NCBI RefSeq assembly: GCF_000719135.1
Contig: NZ_JOEK01000001.1
Span: forward strand, 620,001-684,000
DNA: 64,000 nt
Direction: 5' to 3'
From: Streptomyces avicenniae
Lineage (GTDB): Bacteria; Actinomycetota; Actinomycetes; Streptomycetales; Streptomycetaceae
Part shown: positions 32,476-42,974 of the stretch, piece after piece
Layout of the letters: each line of letters opens with the position of its first letter
Numbering within the stretch: position 1 is the stretch's first letter
Position numbers and translations under genes: made by a program
The notes under the pieces: model-generated
Databases searched by the model: none
Told to the model about the DNA's origin: nothing
Seen by the model: only the letters and a program-made list of their open reading frames with translations

Positions 32476-33411
32476 TCAGCGGTCCGGCTCGGGGTCGCGC
32501 AGCCAGTCGATCAGCTCGGTGCTGAACGCGGCCGGGTCCTCCTCGTGCGGGAAGTGCCCGAGCCCGTCGAACAGGCGCCACCGGTACGGCGCCTCCACGT
32601 ACTCGCCCGACCCCGCCGAACTGCGCGTGCGCAGCACGGGGTCGAGCGAGCCGTGCAGATGCAGCGTCGGCACCAGCACGGGCCGCTTCATCCGCCGGTT
32701 GAACTGGATGCCGTCCGGCCGGGCCATCGACCTGACCATCCAACGGTAGGGCTCGATCGCGCAGTGCGCCGTGGACGGGATGGACATCGCCCGCCGGTAC
32801 ACCTCCACGTCGGCCGCCTCCGGGTGCCGCGGCCCCGACCAGTCCTCGATCAACCGGCCCACGCCCGCCGCGTCGTCCGCGACCAGCCGCCGCTCCGGCA
32901 GCCAGGGCCGCTGGAAACCCCAGATGTACGCGCTCGCCGCCGTCTGCTTCGGGTCGCGCAGCAACGACGCGCGCCAGCTGCGTGGATGCGGCATCGAGGA
33001 GACGGCCAGCCGCCGTACCAGTTTCGGCCGCATCACCGCGGCGACCCAGGCCAGGTACCCGCCGAGATCGTGCCCGACCAGGGCGGCGTCCGGCTCGCCG
33101 AGGGACCGGATCACGCCCGTCACGTCCAGCGCCAGATTGGCCGGATCGTAACCACGCGGCGTCCGGTCGCTGCCGCCGACGCCCCGCAGGTCCATCGCCA
33201 CCGCACGGTAGCCCGCCTCGGCGAGCACCGGCAGCTGATGCCGCCACGTCCACCAGAACTGCGGGAAGCCGTGCAGCAGCAGGACGAGCGGGCCGTCACC
33301 CATCTCGGCGATGTGGAAACGCGCCCCGTTCGCCGCGACGTCGCGGTGCGTCCACGGCCCGTCGCGCAGGACGACGGCGGAGCGCGTCCCGGCCTGGTCG
33401 GCTGAGGTCAT
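32476..33411 (-). CDS. Epoxide hydrolase-type alpha/beta hydrolase
   Basis: A 311-aa alpha/beta hydrolase with HGFPQFWWTWRHQL (47-60), the nucleophile elbow VGHDLGGY in which Asp115 replaces the usual Ser, the segment DLRGVGGSDR and the C-terminal DGLGHFPHEEDP histidine motif. Asp at the elbow and the HGFPxxWxxWRxQ motif are the signature of epoxide hydrolases. EphE (Rv3670) sits at the same place beside marP in M. tuberculosis. Its ATG overlaps the stop of the holin-X gene (ATGA), so translation is coupled. Confidence 0.9.
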   Translation of the reverse strand: MTSADQAGTRSAVVLRDGPWTHRDVAANGARFHIAEMGDGPLVLLLHGFPQFWWTWRHQLPVLAEAGYRAVAMDLRGVGGSDRTPRGYDPANLALDVTGVIRSLGEPDAALVGHDLGGYLAWVAAVMRPKLVRRLAVSSMPHPRSWRASLLRDPKQTAASAYIWGFQRPWLPERRLVADDAAGVGRLIEDWSGPRHPEAADVEVYRRAMSIPSTAHCAIEPYRWMVRSMARPDGIQFNRRMKRPVLVPTLHLHGSLDPVLRTRSSAGSGEYVEAPYRWRLFDGLGHFPHEEDPAAFSTELIDWLRDPEPDR

Positions 33412-33845
33412 GTGGCGGAGCCTGCCTTGTCCGCGGGGACACCACGCGGATGGGGCTTGACGGCCGACAGTACGGCGGCTGACTCCTTGGCCGACCTGAT
33501 CGACCGCTCGGGTGGCGAGAGGCGGCCGAACTTGGCCTTGGCGAAGCCGAACAGCAGCCCCCCGAGCAGCAGGTAGAGACCGCCCACGATCACGCACGCG
33601 AGCGCGAGCGGCAGGTCCCACCAGTTCCGCAGCCAGAAGGCCAGACCGAAGCTGAACAGCGGCATCGCCAGCAGCAGCAGCGCCGCCCCGATCAGCACCG
33701 CGACGCTCCCGAGCGCCGCCCTCCGTACGTCCTGCCGCAGCTCCGCCTTGGCGAGCGCGATCTCGTCGTGCACCAGCCCTGACAGCTCGCCGATGGCCGA
33801 ATTGACCAGTTCGCCGAGGCTGCGCCCCTCGTCGGCTGCGCTCAT
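33408..33845 (-). CDS. Actinobacterial holin-X family membrane protein
   Basis: A 145-aa protein: an amphipathic N-terminal helix (LGELVNSAIGELSGLVHDEI), basic AELRQDVRR, two membrane helices (about 44-68 and 78-103) and a basic tail. This is the pattern of the actinobacterial holin-X (phage holin superfamily III) domain. Despite the name it is a chromosomal core gene in streptomycetes, not evidence of prophage. Co-translated with the epoxide hydrolase. The 132 bp upstream hold its promoter, which I could not define. Confidence 0.88.
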   Translation of the reverse strand: MSAADEGRSLGELVNSAIGELSGLVHDEIALAKAELRQDVRRAALGSVAVLIGAALLLLAMPLFSFGLAFWLRNWWDLPLALACVIVGGLYLLLGGLLFGFAKAKFGRLSPPERSIRSAKESAAVLSAVKPHPRGVPADKAGSAT

Positions 33846-33978
33846 CGCAATCTCCCTCTTTCCTCTCCCGGAGGCGGTCGTGGTCGCGTTGCCGGTGCAG
33901 TCCGACAGTAATGGTGTGCTGGGGGTGCGTCAGTTGGTGACACATCGCGGTCGCCCTGGGGAGTGATCCGAATGTTAT

Positions 33979-34009
33979 AGGGGCGCCCGATGACATACCG
34001 GACGCCCCT
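33979..34009 (-). terminator. Terminator downstream of acs
   Basis: AGGGGCGCCCG and CGGACGCCCCT pair with a single mismatch around a 9-nt loop, 35 bp past the acs stop on the minus strand, followed there by ATAACATT. Confidence 0.6.
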
Positions 34010-34043
34010 GTGCACCGCCTGACCCGCCTGACCCGCCGTACGG

Positions 34044-36014
<1,971 letters not shown>

Positions 36015-36121
36015 GACATCTCCCTTGCGGCGTCAGCTGTGTCCCCACGCCACACCTCATCAGGAGACGCCGCCCTTTGACAAGGCCGACCGGGCGATTG
36101 GTCCAGACCTGTCGCCGATCG

Positions 36122-36152
36122 CCGTCCCCGCCGTGTCGGACGGCGGGGACGG
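36122..36152 (-). terminator. Terminator of the SulP-carbonic anhydrase gene
   Basis: A perfect 13-bp stem, CCGTCCCCGCCGT with its complement, and a 5-nt loop start 6 bp past the stop codon on the minus strand, between this gene and acs. There is no U tail. Confidence 0.65.
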
Positions 36153-36157
36153 GGCCG

Positions 36158-38530
36158 TCAGCCTGGGATTATCTGCGGGGCCGCCTCCGCCTCCGGACGG
36201 ACCGCGACGAACACGGGCGCACCGGCGGGGGGTTCGGCCGTCCCGCCGCCCGACTCCAGGACGTACGCCTGGGCCTCGCCGACGTGGAAGTACATCCCGC
36301 GCAGGGCGAGCGTGCCGTCGGCGACGCGACGCGCGACACAGTCGTGCCTGGCCAGGTGCTCCAGCTGCTGCATCACGTTGGCCAGCGCGAGCGCCTCCTG
36401 CACGTCGGCGGTCGGCCGCTGGTCGAGCCGGGGGACGTCGGTGCCCGCCGCCACCCGGTCGAGGCTCGGGCGGCCGTGCCTCAGCCAGCGCTCCAGGGAG
36501 CTGGGGTGCTCCACGGGCCCCTTCTCCCGCGACCGGTGCAGCGCGTACATCGCCCCGCAGCCGGAGTGCCCGCACACGGTGATGGTGCGCACGCGCAGCA
36601 CGTCCACCGCGTACTCGATGGCGGCGGCCACCGAGTGATCGGCCGACTCGGTGCCGGGCAGGGGCACCAGGTTGCCGACGTTGCGCACCGTGAAGAGGTC
36701 GCCGGGCCCGCTTGAGGTGATCATGCTCGTGACCAGACGCGAGTCGGCGCAGGCCAGGAACAGCTGGCTGGGCCGCTGCCCCTCGTCCGCCAGCCGGGCC
36801 AGCTCCCGGCGCATGAAGGGCGCCGTGGTGCGCTGGAAGTTCCGTACACCGCTCAGCAACTGGTCGTGCTCGGGACCGTCCGTGCCCTCGGGGACGGACG
36901 CGGCGGGCGGCCCCGCCGCCGTGCACGCGTGGTTGTGCCACGGCTGCCAGGGATGGCAGTCGTGCGCGCGCTCCCGTTTCCCTATGCGCTGCCCCGAGCG
37001 GCCGATGATCTCCCCCTCGCCGCCCTGCGCGACATGCGCGGTGCGCCAGTCGTGCAGCGCCTCGTACGCGGCGTGGTCCATGAACGTGCCGTCCAGCTCG
37101 ACGATCGCCACCGCGCGTTCCGGGATCTGCCCCAGGACCCGGCTGAGCCGCGGCACCGCCAGGAACGTGAGCTGGCCCCGGACGCGGACCTGGTGCGTGC
37201 CGTCCGCCGACCGTTCGAGTTCGATGCGCGTGTGCGTGAGGCGGTGCAGCGCGACGCCCACGGCCACCGCGACACCGATCCCGACGCCCTCCAGGACGCC
37301 GAGCAGGGTGACGCCGACGCCTGTCGCCGCGTAGACGATGACCTCCCGGTGCCTGGCGACGCTGCGGATGTGACCGACGTTCACCATCCGGATCCCGACC
37401 ACCATCACCAGCGCCGCGAGGGCCGCCAGGGGGATCAGCTCGATCACGCCGACCAGCAGTCCCGCGGCGAGCACCATCCAGCAACCGTGCAGGACGGTGG
37501 ACGCGCGGCTCACGGCGCCCGCCGCCACGTTCGCCGAGCTGCGGACCGCGCCGCCCGCGACGGGCAGGCCGCCCAGCAGGCCGGAGACCACGTTCGCCAT
37601 GCCCTGGCCGCGCAGCTCGCGGTCGAGGTCGGCGCGCGCGACCCGCGGGCCGCCGCTGCGCTGCCGCACGGCGGTGAGCTTGTCCATCGCCACGGCCGAG
37701 AGCAGCGACTCCACGCTGGCGACGAGCGTGACGGTCAGGACGGCGGCGAGCAGTCCGAGCACCGGCCCGTCCGGCAGCTCGGGGAGCGTGTGGCTGCTCC
37801 AGGACGGCAGGTCCGCCTGTTCGAGCCGGAGCCCGCCGACCCTGGCGAGCAGGGTGCCGAGGACGACGGCCGCCAGCGCGGCGGGCACCGCGCGGCGCAG
37901 CGTCCCGCCCAGGCGTCCCGGCATGCGGGGCCACAGCAGCAGCGCGCCGACGGTCACCGCGCCGACCATCAGGTCGGCGCCTCCCGGCGAGGCGAGCTGT
38001 GCAGGGAGCGCCTCCAGGTTGGCGACCGCGGAGCTCTCCGGGCTGCCGCCGAGGACGATGTGCAGCTGCGCCAGCGCGATGGTGACGCCGATACCGGCCA
38101 GCATCCCGTGGACGATCGCCGGGCTGACGGCGAGTGCCGAGCGGGCCGTGCGCAGGGCGGACAGCGCGAGTTGCGTGAGTCCGGCGAGGGCCGTGATGGC
38201 GCAGGTGGTGCGCCAGCCGTACTGCTGGATTAGTTCTGCGGTGATGACGGTCAGTCCGGCGGCCGGGCCGCTGACCTGCAGAGGGGAGCCGCCGAGGCTT
38301 CCGGCGACGAGGCCGCCGACCGCCGCCGCGACCAGACCGGCCTGGAGGGGCGCGCCGGTCGCCAGGGCGATGCCGAGGGCGAAGGGCAGGGCGATGAGAA
38401 ACACCGAGACGGATGCGGACACATCGGCTCGGCGGGGGGCGCAGGCGGACATCTTTCCGTCTCCGTCCGGTGGGGGTTTGGCGGACTCGGGTGGGCTGTG
38501 GGGGAGTGAGGGGTCATGGGCAAAATTCAT
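36158..38530 (-). CDS. SulP family transporter fused to beta-carbonic anhydrase
   Basis: About 790 aa in three modules. A SulP anion-transporter domain with ten or more membrane helices (about 35-430) includes LQVSGPAAGLTVITAELIQ and LRGQGMANVVSGLLGGLPVAG. A short STAS-like domain (about 455-520) follows, and after a His/Cys-rich linker (CHPWQPWHNHAC) a beta-carbonic anhydrase (about 580-770) with ligands in LFLACADSRL and VCGHSGCGAM. Such fusions are thought to import bicarbonate and interconvert it with CO2. The start is uncertain: ATG 38530 lacks a ribosome site; ATG 38452 (MSACAPRRAD) is the alternative with GGAG upstream. Confidence 0.9.
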   Translation of the reverse strand: MNFAHDPSLPHSPPESAKPPPDGDGKMSACAPRRADVSASVSVFLIALPFALGIALATGAPLQAGLVAAAVGGLVAGSLGGSPLQVSGPAAGLTVITAELIQQYGWRTTCAITALAGLTQLALSALRTARSALAVSPAIVHGMLAGIGVTIALAQLHIVLGGSPESSAVANLEALPAQLASPGGADLMVGAVTVGALLLWPRMPGRLGGTLRRAVPAALAAVVLGTLLARVGGLRLEQADLPSWSSHTLPELPDGPVLGLLAAVLTVTLVASVESLLSAVAMDKLTAVRQRSGGPRVARADLDRELRGQGMANVVSGLLGGLPVAGGAVRSSANVAAGAVSRASTVLHGCWMVLAAGLLVGVIELIPLAALAALVMVVGIRMVNVGHIRSVARHREVIVYAATGVGVTLLGVLEGVGIGVAVAVGVALHRLTHTRIELERSADGTHQVRVRGQLTFLAVPRLSRVLGQIPERAVAIVELDGTFMDHAAYEALHDWRTAHVAQGGEGEIIGRSGQRIGKRERAHDCHPWQPWHNHACTAAGPPAASVPEGTDGPEHDQLLSGVRNFQRTTAPFMRRELARLADEGQRPSQLFLACADSRLVTSMITSSGPGDLFTVRNVGNLVPLPGTESADHSVAAAIEYAVDVLRVRTITVCGHSGCGAMYALHRSREKGPVEHPSSLERWLRHGRPSLDRVAAGTDVPRLDQRPTADVQEALALANVMQQLEHLARHDCVARRVADGTLALRGMYFHVGEAQAYVLESGGGTAEPPAGAPVFVAVRPEAEAAPQIIPG

Positions 38531-38651
38531 TACAGAGAGTAATGGTATGAGTGTGCTCAAGTGCCGGTAAATGAAGAGTAATGCCACGTAAAGGCTGTCT
38601 CTACTGCGAGGTCTCCATTCAGGTCTTAATTAACCTAAAAGAGTTAATTAA
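38528..38651. promoter_or_regulatory. AT-rich control region with repeats
   Basis: Between the SulP-carbonic anhydrase gene and the lipoprotein gene lies an unusually AT-rich segment. It has an inverted repeat CATTAC-AGAGA-GTAATG (38528-38544), a direct repeat AGAGTAATG at 38536 and 38575 (39 bp apart), and two TTAATTAA palindromes at 38626-38633 and 38644-38651 (18 bp apart). These look like operator sites for a divergent promoter; the regulator is unknown. Confidence 0.55.
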
Positions 38652-38757
38652 TCAGTGAATGCGCTTGTCGTACAAACATCTCTTATGCCTCGCGAGGGAA
38701 GTTGGCGGTGCGGCGCACCCGGATCCGGGCGCCGTTTCGGCGGCGAGAGGACCTGGG

Positions 38758-39999
38758 ATGGTCACACACAGGAGGCTGGTGGCTTCCGGCGCGGCGGTCG
38801 CCGCGCTGGCACTGGCGGCGGTCGGCTGCGGAGGCGGCCAGGACGGGAAGGACGCGGCGGACGCGGCCCGGCAGGGGCAGGACGCCCCCGGCGGGCAGGG
38901 GGCGGGGAAGAAGCCGGACACGGCGCGGGCCCAGGCCCGTCTCATCGGGGACGGCTCGACGGCGGACACCGGCCCTCAGCCCGGGGCGGCCGAGGCCGAG
39001 CCGCTCGCGCCTGGCGAGGAGCCGCCGCAGTTCGTCGTCTTCTCCTGGGACGGCGCGGGCGAGGACGGCAGCGGTCTCTTCGCGCGCTTCCGCGAACTGG
39101 GGGAGAAGTACGACGCCGACATGACGTTCTTCCTCTCCGGCGTCTATCTCCTGCCGGAGGGCGAACGGGCCAGGTACCAGCCGCCAGGCAGGTCCCCCGG
39201 GGCCTCGGACATCGGCTACCTGAACGACCAGCACGTCGCCGACACCGTCGAGCAGGTAGCCGCGGCCTGGCACGAGGGCAACGAGATCGGCACGCACTTC
39301 AACGGGCACTTCTGCGGCCCCGAGGGCGTCGCCTCGTGGAGCGCGGACGACTGGAGCAGCGAGATCGAGCAGGCCAAGTGGATGGTGCAGAACTGGCGGA
39401 CCACCACCGGCCGTACCGACCTCGACCCGCTGCCCTTCGACTACACGGAGGAGCTGATCGGCGGCCGTGCCCCGTGCCTCGAAGGCCAGGAGAACCTGCT
39501 GACGGCCGCGGCCGACGCCGGGTTCCGCTACGACTCCAGCGGCAACGGCCTCCAGGTCTGGCCCGAGCGGCGCGAGGGCCTGTGGGACGTGCCGCTCCAG
39601 GCCGTGCCCGTGCCGGGGCGCAGCTTCGAGACCCTGGCGATGGACTACAACTTCATGTTCAACCAGTCGGGCGCCCAGAGCGGCGACCCGTCACGCCACG
39701 CCGCCTGGGGCGAGGAGATGCGCGGCGGCCTGATGGCGGCGTTCGACCGGGCCTACGAGGGCAACCGGGCGCCGCTGATCATCGGCAACCACTTCGAGAA
39801 CTGGAACGGCGGCGTCTACATGGACGCGATCGAGAGCGTCATCAAGGACGTGTGTCCGCGCGAGGGCGTGCACTGCGTCTCGTTCCGCGGGCTCGTGGAC
39901 TGGCTGGACGCCCAGGACCCGGCCGTGCTGGAGAAGCTGCGGACCCTGGGCGTCGGCGAGCGGCCGACCGGCGGCTGGCGGACGTTCCTCGCGGGCTGA
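38758..39999 (+). CDS. Polysaccharide deacetylase-like lipoprotein
   Basis: A 413-aa lipoprotein. Signal peptide VTHRRLVASGAAVAALALAA ends in the lipobox AAVGC (Cys about 24), followed by an acidic/Gly linker. The catalytic-like domain starts at PQFVVFSWDGAGEDG and contains GNEIGTHFNGHFCG, where His-x3-His matches NodB motif 2. Motif 1 (normally TFDDG) reads SWDG, keeping the metal Asp but not the general-base Asp, so deacetylase activity is doubtful. Four further cysteines suggest disulfides outside the membrane. Start at the ATG after GAGAGGA; the longer frame upstream does not look like a signal peptide. Confidence 0.78.
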   Translation: MVTHRRLVASGAAVAALALAAVGCGGGQDGKDAADAARQGQDAPGGQGAGKKPDTARAQARLIGDGSTADTGPQPGAAEAEPLAPGEEPPQFVVFSWDGAGEDGSGLFARFRELGEKYDADMTFFLSGVYLLPEGERARYQPPGRSPGASDIGYLNDQHVADTVEQVAAAWHEGNEIGTHFNGHFCGPEGVASWSADDWSSEIEQAKWMVQNWRTTTGRTDLDPLPFDYTEELIGGRAPCLEGQENLLTAAADAGFRYDSSGNGLQVWPERREGLWDVPLQAVPVPGRSFETLAMDYNFMFNQSGAQSGDPSRHAAWGEEMRGGLMAAFDRAYEGNRAPLIIGNHFENWNGGVYMDAIESVIKDVCPREGVHCVSFRGLVDWLDAQDPAVLEKLRTLGVGERPTGGWRTFLAG

Positions 40000-40005
40000 C
40001 GGCGT

Positions 40006-41007
40006 TCAGGCCGGCTGAGGGCTCCAGCCCACGTCGGCCGACTCGCTGAGGACGAAGCCGGGGTCGATCTGCGCGGCGAGATCGACCCCGGTGCGCTCAT
40101 TGCCCCAGCCCGCCGCGTTCTTGAGGTGGAAGTGCACCATCTGCTGGGTGTAACGGCCCCAGTCGCGGCGCTCGTGGGCGGCGTCCGCCGCCTCGAAGAG
40201 CGCGTCGAGCGTCCGCAGGTTCTCCGGCTCCAGGTCCGTGAACGGCCGCGCCGCCCCGCGCTCCAGGGCGCGCACCCAGTCGGAGTGCCCGCAGGTGACC
40301 AGCAGGTCGTCACCGACCTGCTCGCGCAGGAACTCCAGGTCGTCAGGGCCCTGCACCTTGTTGCCCACCACGCGGAGCGCGACGCCGAAGTCCCGTGCGT
40401 ACTCCCGGTACTGGCGGTACACCGAGACGCCCTTGCGGGTCGGCTCGGCGACCAGGAACGTCATGTCGAAGCGGGTGAACATCCCCGAGGCGAACGAGTC
40501 GCTCCCGGCGGTCATGTCCACCACGACGTACTCGTCGCGTCCGTCGATCAGGTGGTTCAGGCACAGCTCCACCGCGCCCGTCTTCGAGTGGTAGCAGGCC
40601 ACGCCGAGGTCGTCCTCCGTGAACGGGCCCGTCGCCAGGAGCCGCGCGCTGCCGCCCGTGCCCGCCAGCGGGACCTGCCGCGCGCACGTGGCGAAGACGG
40701 GATTGTCCCCGGTCAGCCGCAGCAGGCGGGAGCCCTCGCCCGGCGGCGTCGTCTTGATCATGGAGTCGGCGGAGAGGATGCGCGGGTTGCTGCCGCGCAG
40801 GTAGTCCTTGATGAACGGGAGGTGCCCGCCCAGCGGCGGCACCGAGGCGGCCTCCTCGTCGCTCAGGCCGAGCGCCGCGCCGAGGTGCTGGTTGATGTCC
40901 GCGTCCACGGCGGTCACCGGCGTGCCACGGGCCGCGAGGTAGCGGATGAACAGCGAGGACAGCGTGGTCTTTCCGCTGCCGCCCTTGCCAACGAAAGCGA
41001 TCTTCAT
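40006..41007 (-). CDS. CooC/ParA-like P-loop ATPase
   Basis: A 333-aa MinD/CooC-type ATPase. It starts KIAFVGKGGSGKTTLSSLFI with a deviant Walker A, continues with TAVDADINQHLGAALGL, and has the switch region YVVVDMTAGSDSFASGMF. The C-terminal 60 residues are rich in His and Trp (MVHFHLKNAAGWGNERTG). CooC relatives load metal into enzymes, but the substrate here is unknown. I placed the start at the second of two nearby ATGs because TAGGCT ends exactly 7 nt before it. Divergent from the Fic-like gene, which has the same hexamer and spacing. Confidence 0.88.
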   Translation of the reverse strand: MKIAFVGKGGSGKTTLSSLFIRYLAARGTPVTAVDADINQHLGAALGLSDEEAASVPPLGGHLPFIKDYLRGSNPRILSADSMIKTTPPGEGSRLLRLTGDNPVFATCARQVPLAGTGGSARLLATGPFTEDDLGVACYHSKTGAVELCLNHLIDGRDEYVVVDMTAGSDSFASGMFTRFDMTFLVAEPTRKGVSVYRQYREYARDFGVALRVVGNKVQGPDDLEFLREQVGDDLLVTCGHSDWVRALERGAARPFTDLEPENLRTLDALFEAADAAHERRDWGRYTQQMVHFHLKNAAGWGNERTGVDLAAQIDPGFVLSESADVGWSPQPA

Positions 41008-41014
41008 GTTCATT

Positions 41015-41020
41015 AGCCTA
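41015..41020 (-). promoter_or_regulatory. Probable -10 of leaderless ATPase transcript
   Basis: TAGGCT on the minus strand, followed by 7 nt and the ATG of the CooC/ParA-like gene. Confidence 0.45.
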
Positions 41021-41097
41021 GTCGTGTCGGACGGTTCCCTCGGACATCGGTCGCCGAGTGCACTCGAACGTGTGAGGGGTGACGGCTGGACCGGGCC

Positions 41098-41103
41098 TAG
41101 GCT
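41098..41103 (+). promoter_or_regulatory. Probable -10 of leaderless Fic-like transcript
   Basis: TAGGCT on the plus strand, 7 nt before the ATG of the Fic-like gene. It is identical to the hexamer of the divergent ATPase gene about 80 bp away. Confidence 0.45.
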
Positions 41104-41110
41104 CGGTGCT

Positions 41111-41965
41111 ATGAACGCCGACCCCGTGACCACCGATCCCCTCGCGCCCCTCGGCGCCCTGCCGGGCGTCCCCGACGCGGTCGCTGCCGTCCGCGCGGCC
41201 GTCGATGGCGTGCACGGTCACCGGGTGATGCGCCGCCGCAGCCCCGAGGTGGCCGCCGAGGCGGCGCTGCGCGGCGCCCGTGCCTCCGCCGCCCTGGACG
41301 GCGCCGACTGGGCCCTCGAAGAGATCCGCAGGCGGAGCGACTTCGGCGCGGACGCGGAGGCCGCCACGGTGGGGGCCGCCCTCCGGCTGACGGGCGAGGC
41401 GGGGCAGGCGCTGTCCGTCTGGCGCGCATCGCCGTCCCGGGTGCTCGCCCGGCTGCACCTGCTGGCCGCGGGCGGAGCGTCCGGCGGCGGGCAGGCGCCC
41501 GCCGTGGGAAGGCCGCGGTTGGCGGGCGAGGCGGTGGACGAGCCGACGCTTGACGGGCTCGCGGCCCTCGGCGTCCCCCTCCCCGACCCCGGCGAGGTCG
41601 CTGCCCGGCTCGACGCGCTGAGCGGGCTCGTGGTCTCCGGCACCCGGGCACCGGCGCTCGTCCTTGCCGCCGTGGTCCACGGGGAACTGCTGGCACTGCG
41701 GCCGTTCACCTCGCACAACGGCCTGGTCGCGCGCGCGGCGCAGCGGATCGTCCTGGTGTCGTCCGGGCTCGACCCGAAGGCGGTGACGCCCGCCGAGGTC
41801 GGTCACGCGGAAGCGGGCCGCGTCGCGTACCTCGCCGCGCTCGCCGGTTACGCGACCGGCACGCCCGAGGGCGTCGCGGGCTGGATCACGCACTGCGGGC
41901 GCGCCGCCGAACTGGGCGCGCGGGAGACCGTGGCGGTGTGCGAGGCGCTCCAGCGCGGCGCCTGA
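41111..41965 (+). CDS. Fic-domain protein with degenerate active site
   Basis: A 284-aa protein with Fic/DOC organisation. The alpha-inhibitory-like helix SAALDGADWALEEI begins at residue 59, where S59-x3-D63-G64 resembles (S/T)xxxE(G/N). The core helix is preceded by VVHGELLALRPF. The catalytic motif HPFx(D/E)GNGRxxR reads RPFTSHNGLVAR at 197-208, so the catalytic His, the acidic metal ligand and the first Arg are replaced. AMPylation is therefore unlikely; a scaffold or ligand-binding role is more plausible. Divergent from a CooC-like ATPase. Confidence 0.75.
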   Translation: MNADPVTTDPLAPLGALPGVPDAVAAVRAAVDGVHGHRVMRRRSPEVAAEAALRGARASAALDGADWALEEIRRRSDFGADAEAATVGAALRLTGEAGQALSVWRASPSRVLARLHLLAAGGASGGGQAPAVGRPRLAGEAVDEPTLDGLAALGVPLPDPGEVAARLDALSGLVVSGTRAPALVLAAVVHGELLALRPFTSHNGLVARAAQRIVLVSSGLDPKAVTPAEVGHAEAGRVAYLAALAGYATGTPEGVAGWITHCGRAAELGARETVAVCEALQRGA

Positions 41966-42028
41966 GCCGAGGCCGCCGGCAGCCGGGTGGCGCGACTTCA
42001 CCGTCCCCGGCGGAGGACCGGCCCTGAC

Positions 42029-42883
42029 TCAGGACGCGTTGGCCACTGCCCTGCGGGCCGACCGGCGCCGTCCCGCGTACCAGACGATGCCCGCGGCGCA
42101 GGCGGCGGCGGCCACGGCCGCGCCCGCCGCGATCGCCGGGCGTGGTCCCAGCGTGGGCACCCGCTGCCGCAGCCGCACCGGCCGCTCGAACGTGAGCACG
42201 GGCCACTCGCGGGACAGCGCCTCGCGCCGCAGCGCGCGGTCGGGATTCACGGCGTGCGGATGGCCCACGGACTCCAGCATGGGGATGTCGGTGATGGAGT
42301 CGCTGTAGGCGTAGCAGCGGTCGAGGTCGTAGCCCTCGGAGGCGGCCAGCTCGGTGATGGCCTCCGCCTTGGTCGGGCCGTACGCGTAGTAGGCGACCTC
42401 GCCCGTGTAGCGGCCGTCCTCGACCACCATGCGGGTCGCGACCACACGGTCGGCGCCCAGCAGCTCCCCGATGGGCTCGACCAGTTCGGCGCCCGACGAG
42501 CTGACGATCACCACATCCCGGCCCGCGGCGTGGTGCCGCTCGATGAGGGAGGCGGCCTCGTCGTAGATGATCGGGTCGATGACCGCGTGCAGGGTCTCGG
42601 CGACGATCTCCTTGACCTGCTGCACGTTCCACCCGCGGCAGAGTGCGGAAAGGTACTCCCGCATGCGTTCCATCTGGTCGTGGTCGGCGCCGCCGAGCAG
42701 GTAGACGAACTGTGCGTAGGCGGTGCGCAGGACGGCACGCCTGTTGATGAGGCCGCCCTGGTAGAAGTGTCGGCTGAAGGTGAACGTGCTCGACTTCGCG
42801 ATGACGGTCTTGTCGAGATCGAAGAACGCTGCGGTGCGAGGCCGGGGCAGGATTTCCACATGCCGAGCATAAAGGGCCGCCAT
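42029..42883 (-). CDS. HAD-IB family phosphatase (SerB-like) with membrane tail
   Basis: A 284-aa HAD superfamily IB hydrolase. Motif I is FFDLDKTVIAKSS, motif II VVIVSSSGAE, then a Lys in YGPTKAEAI, and motif IV YSDSITDIPML. A C-terminal hydrophobic segment (AIAAGAAVAAAACAAGIVWY) is followed by basic residues, suggesting tail anchoring. The start is uncertain: the frame opens at 42946, neither start has a good ribosome site, and conservation begins at PRTAAFFDLD. In mycobacteria the ortholog (Rv3661) is divergent from ssd, as here. The substrate may be a phospholipid or phosphoserine. Confidence 0.85.
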   Translation of the reverse strand: MAALYARHVEILPRPRTAAFFDLDKTVIAKSSTFTFSRHFYQGGLINRRAVLRTAYAQFVYLLGGADHDQMERMREYLSALCRGWNVQQVKEIVAETLHAVIDPIIYDEAASLIERHHAAGRDVVIVSSSGAELVEPIGELLGADRVVATRMVVEDGRYTGEVAYYAYGPTKAEAITELAASEGYDLDRCYAYSDSITDIPMLESVGHPHAVNPDRALRREALSREWPVLTFERPVRLRQRVPTLGPRPAIAAGAAVAAAACAAGIVWYAGRRRSARRAVANAS

Positions 42884-42974
42884 TCGGCGTACGCGGGTGG
42901 TGTTGGGTTTGCTTGAGAAGCCCCTCGGGTACACCATGGAAGTCACGGATCGTTCGCGACCGTGTTAACCCGGT

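Noticed and set aside
33408..33845. Holin-type protein as a sign of prophage
   Set aside because: Holin-X proteins are chromosomal in streptomycetes, no phage genes surround it, and it is co-translated with a conserved epoxide-hydrolase-type gene.
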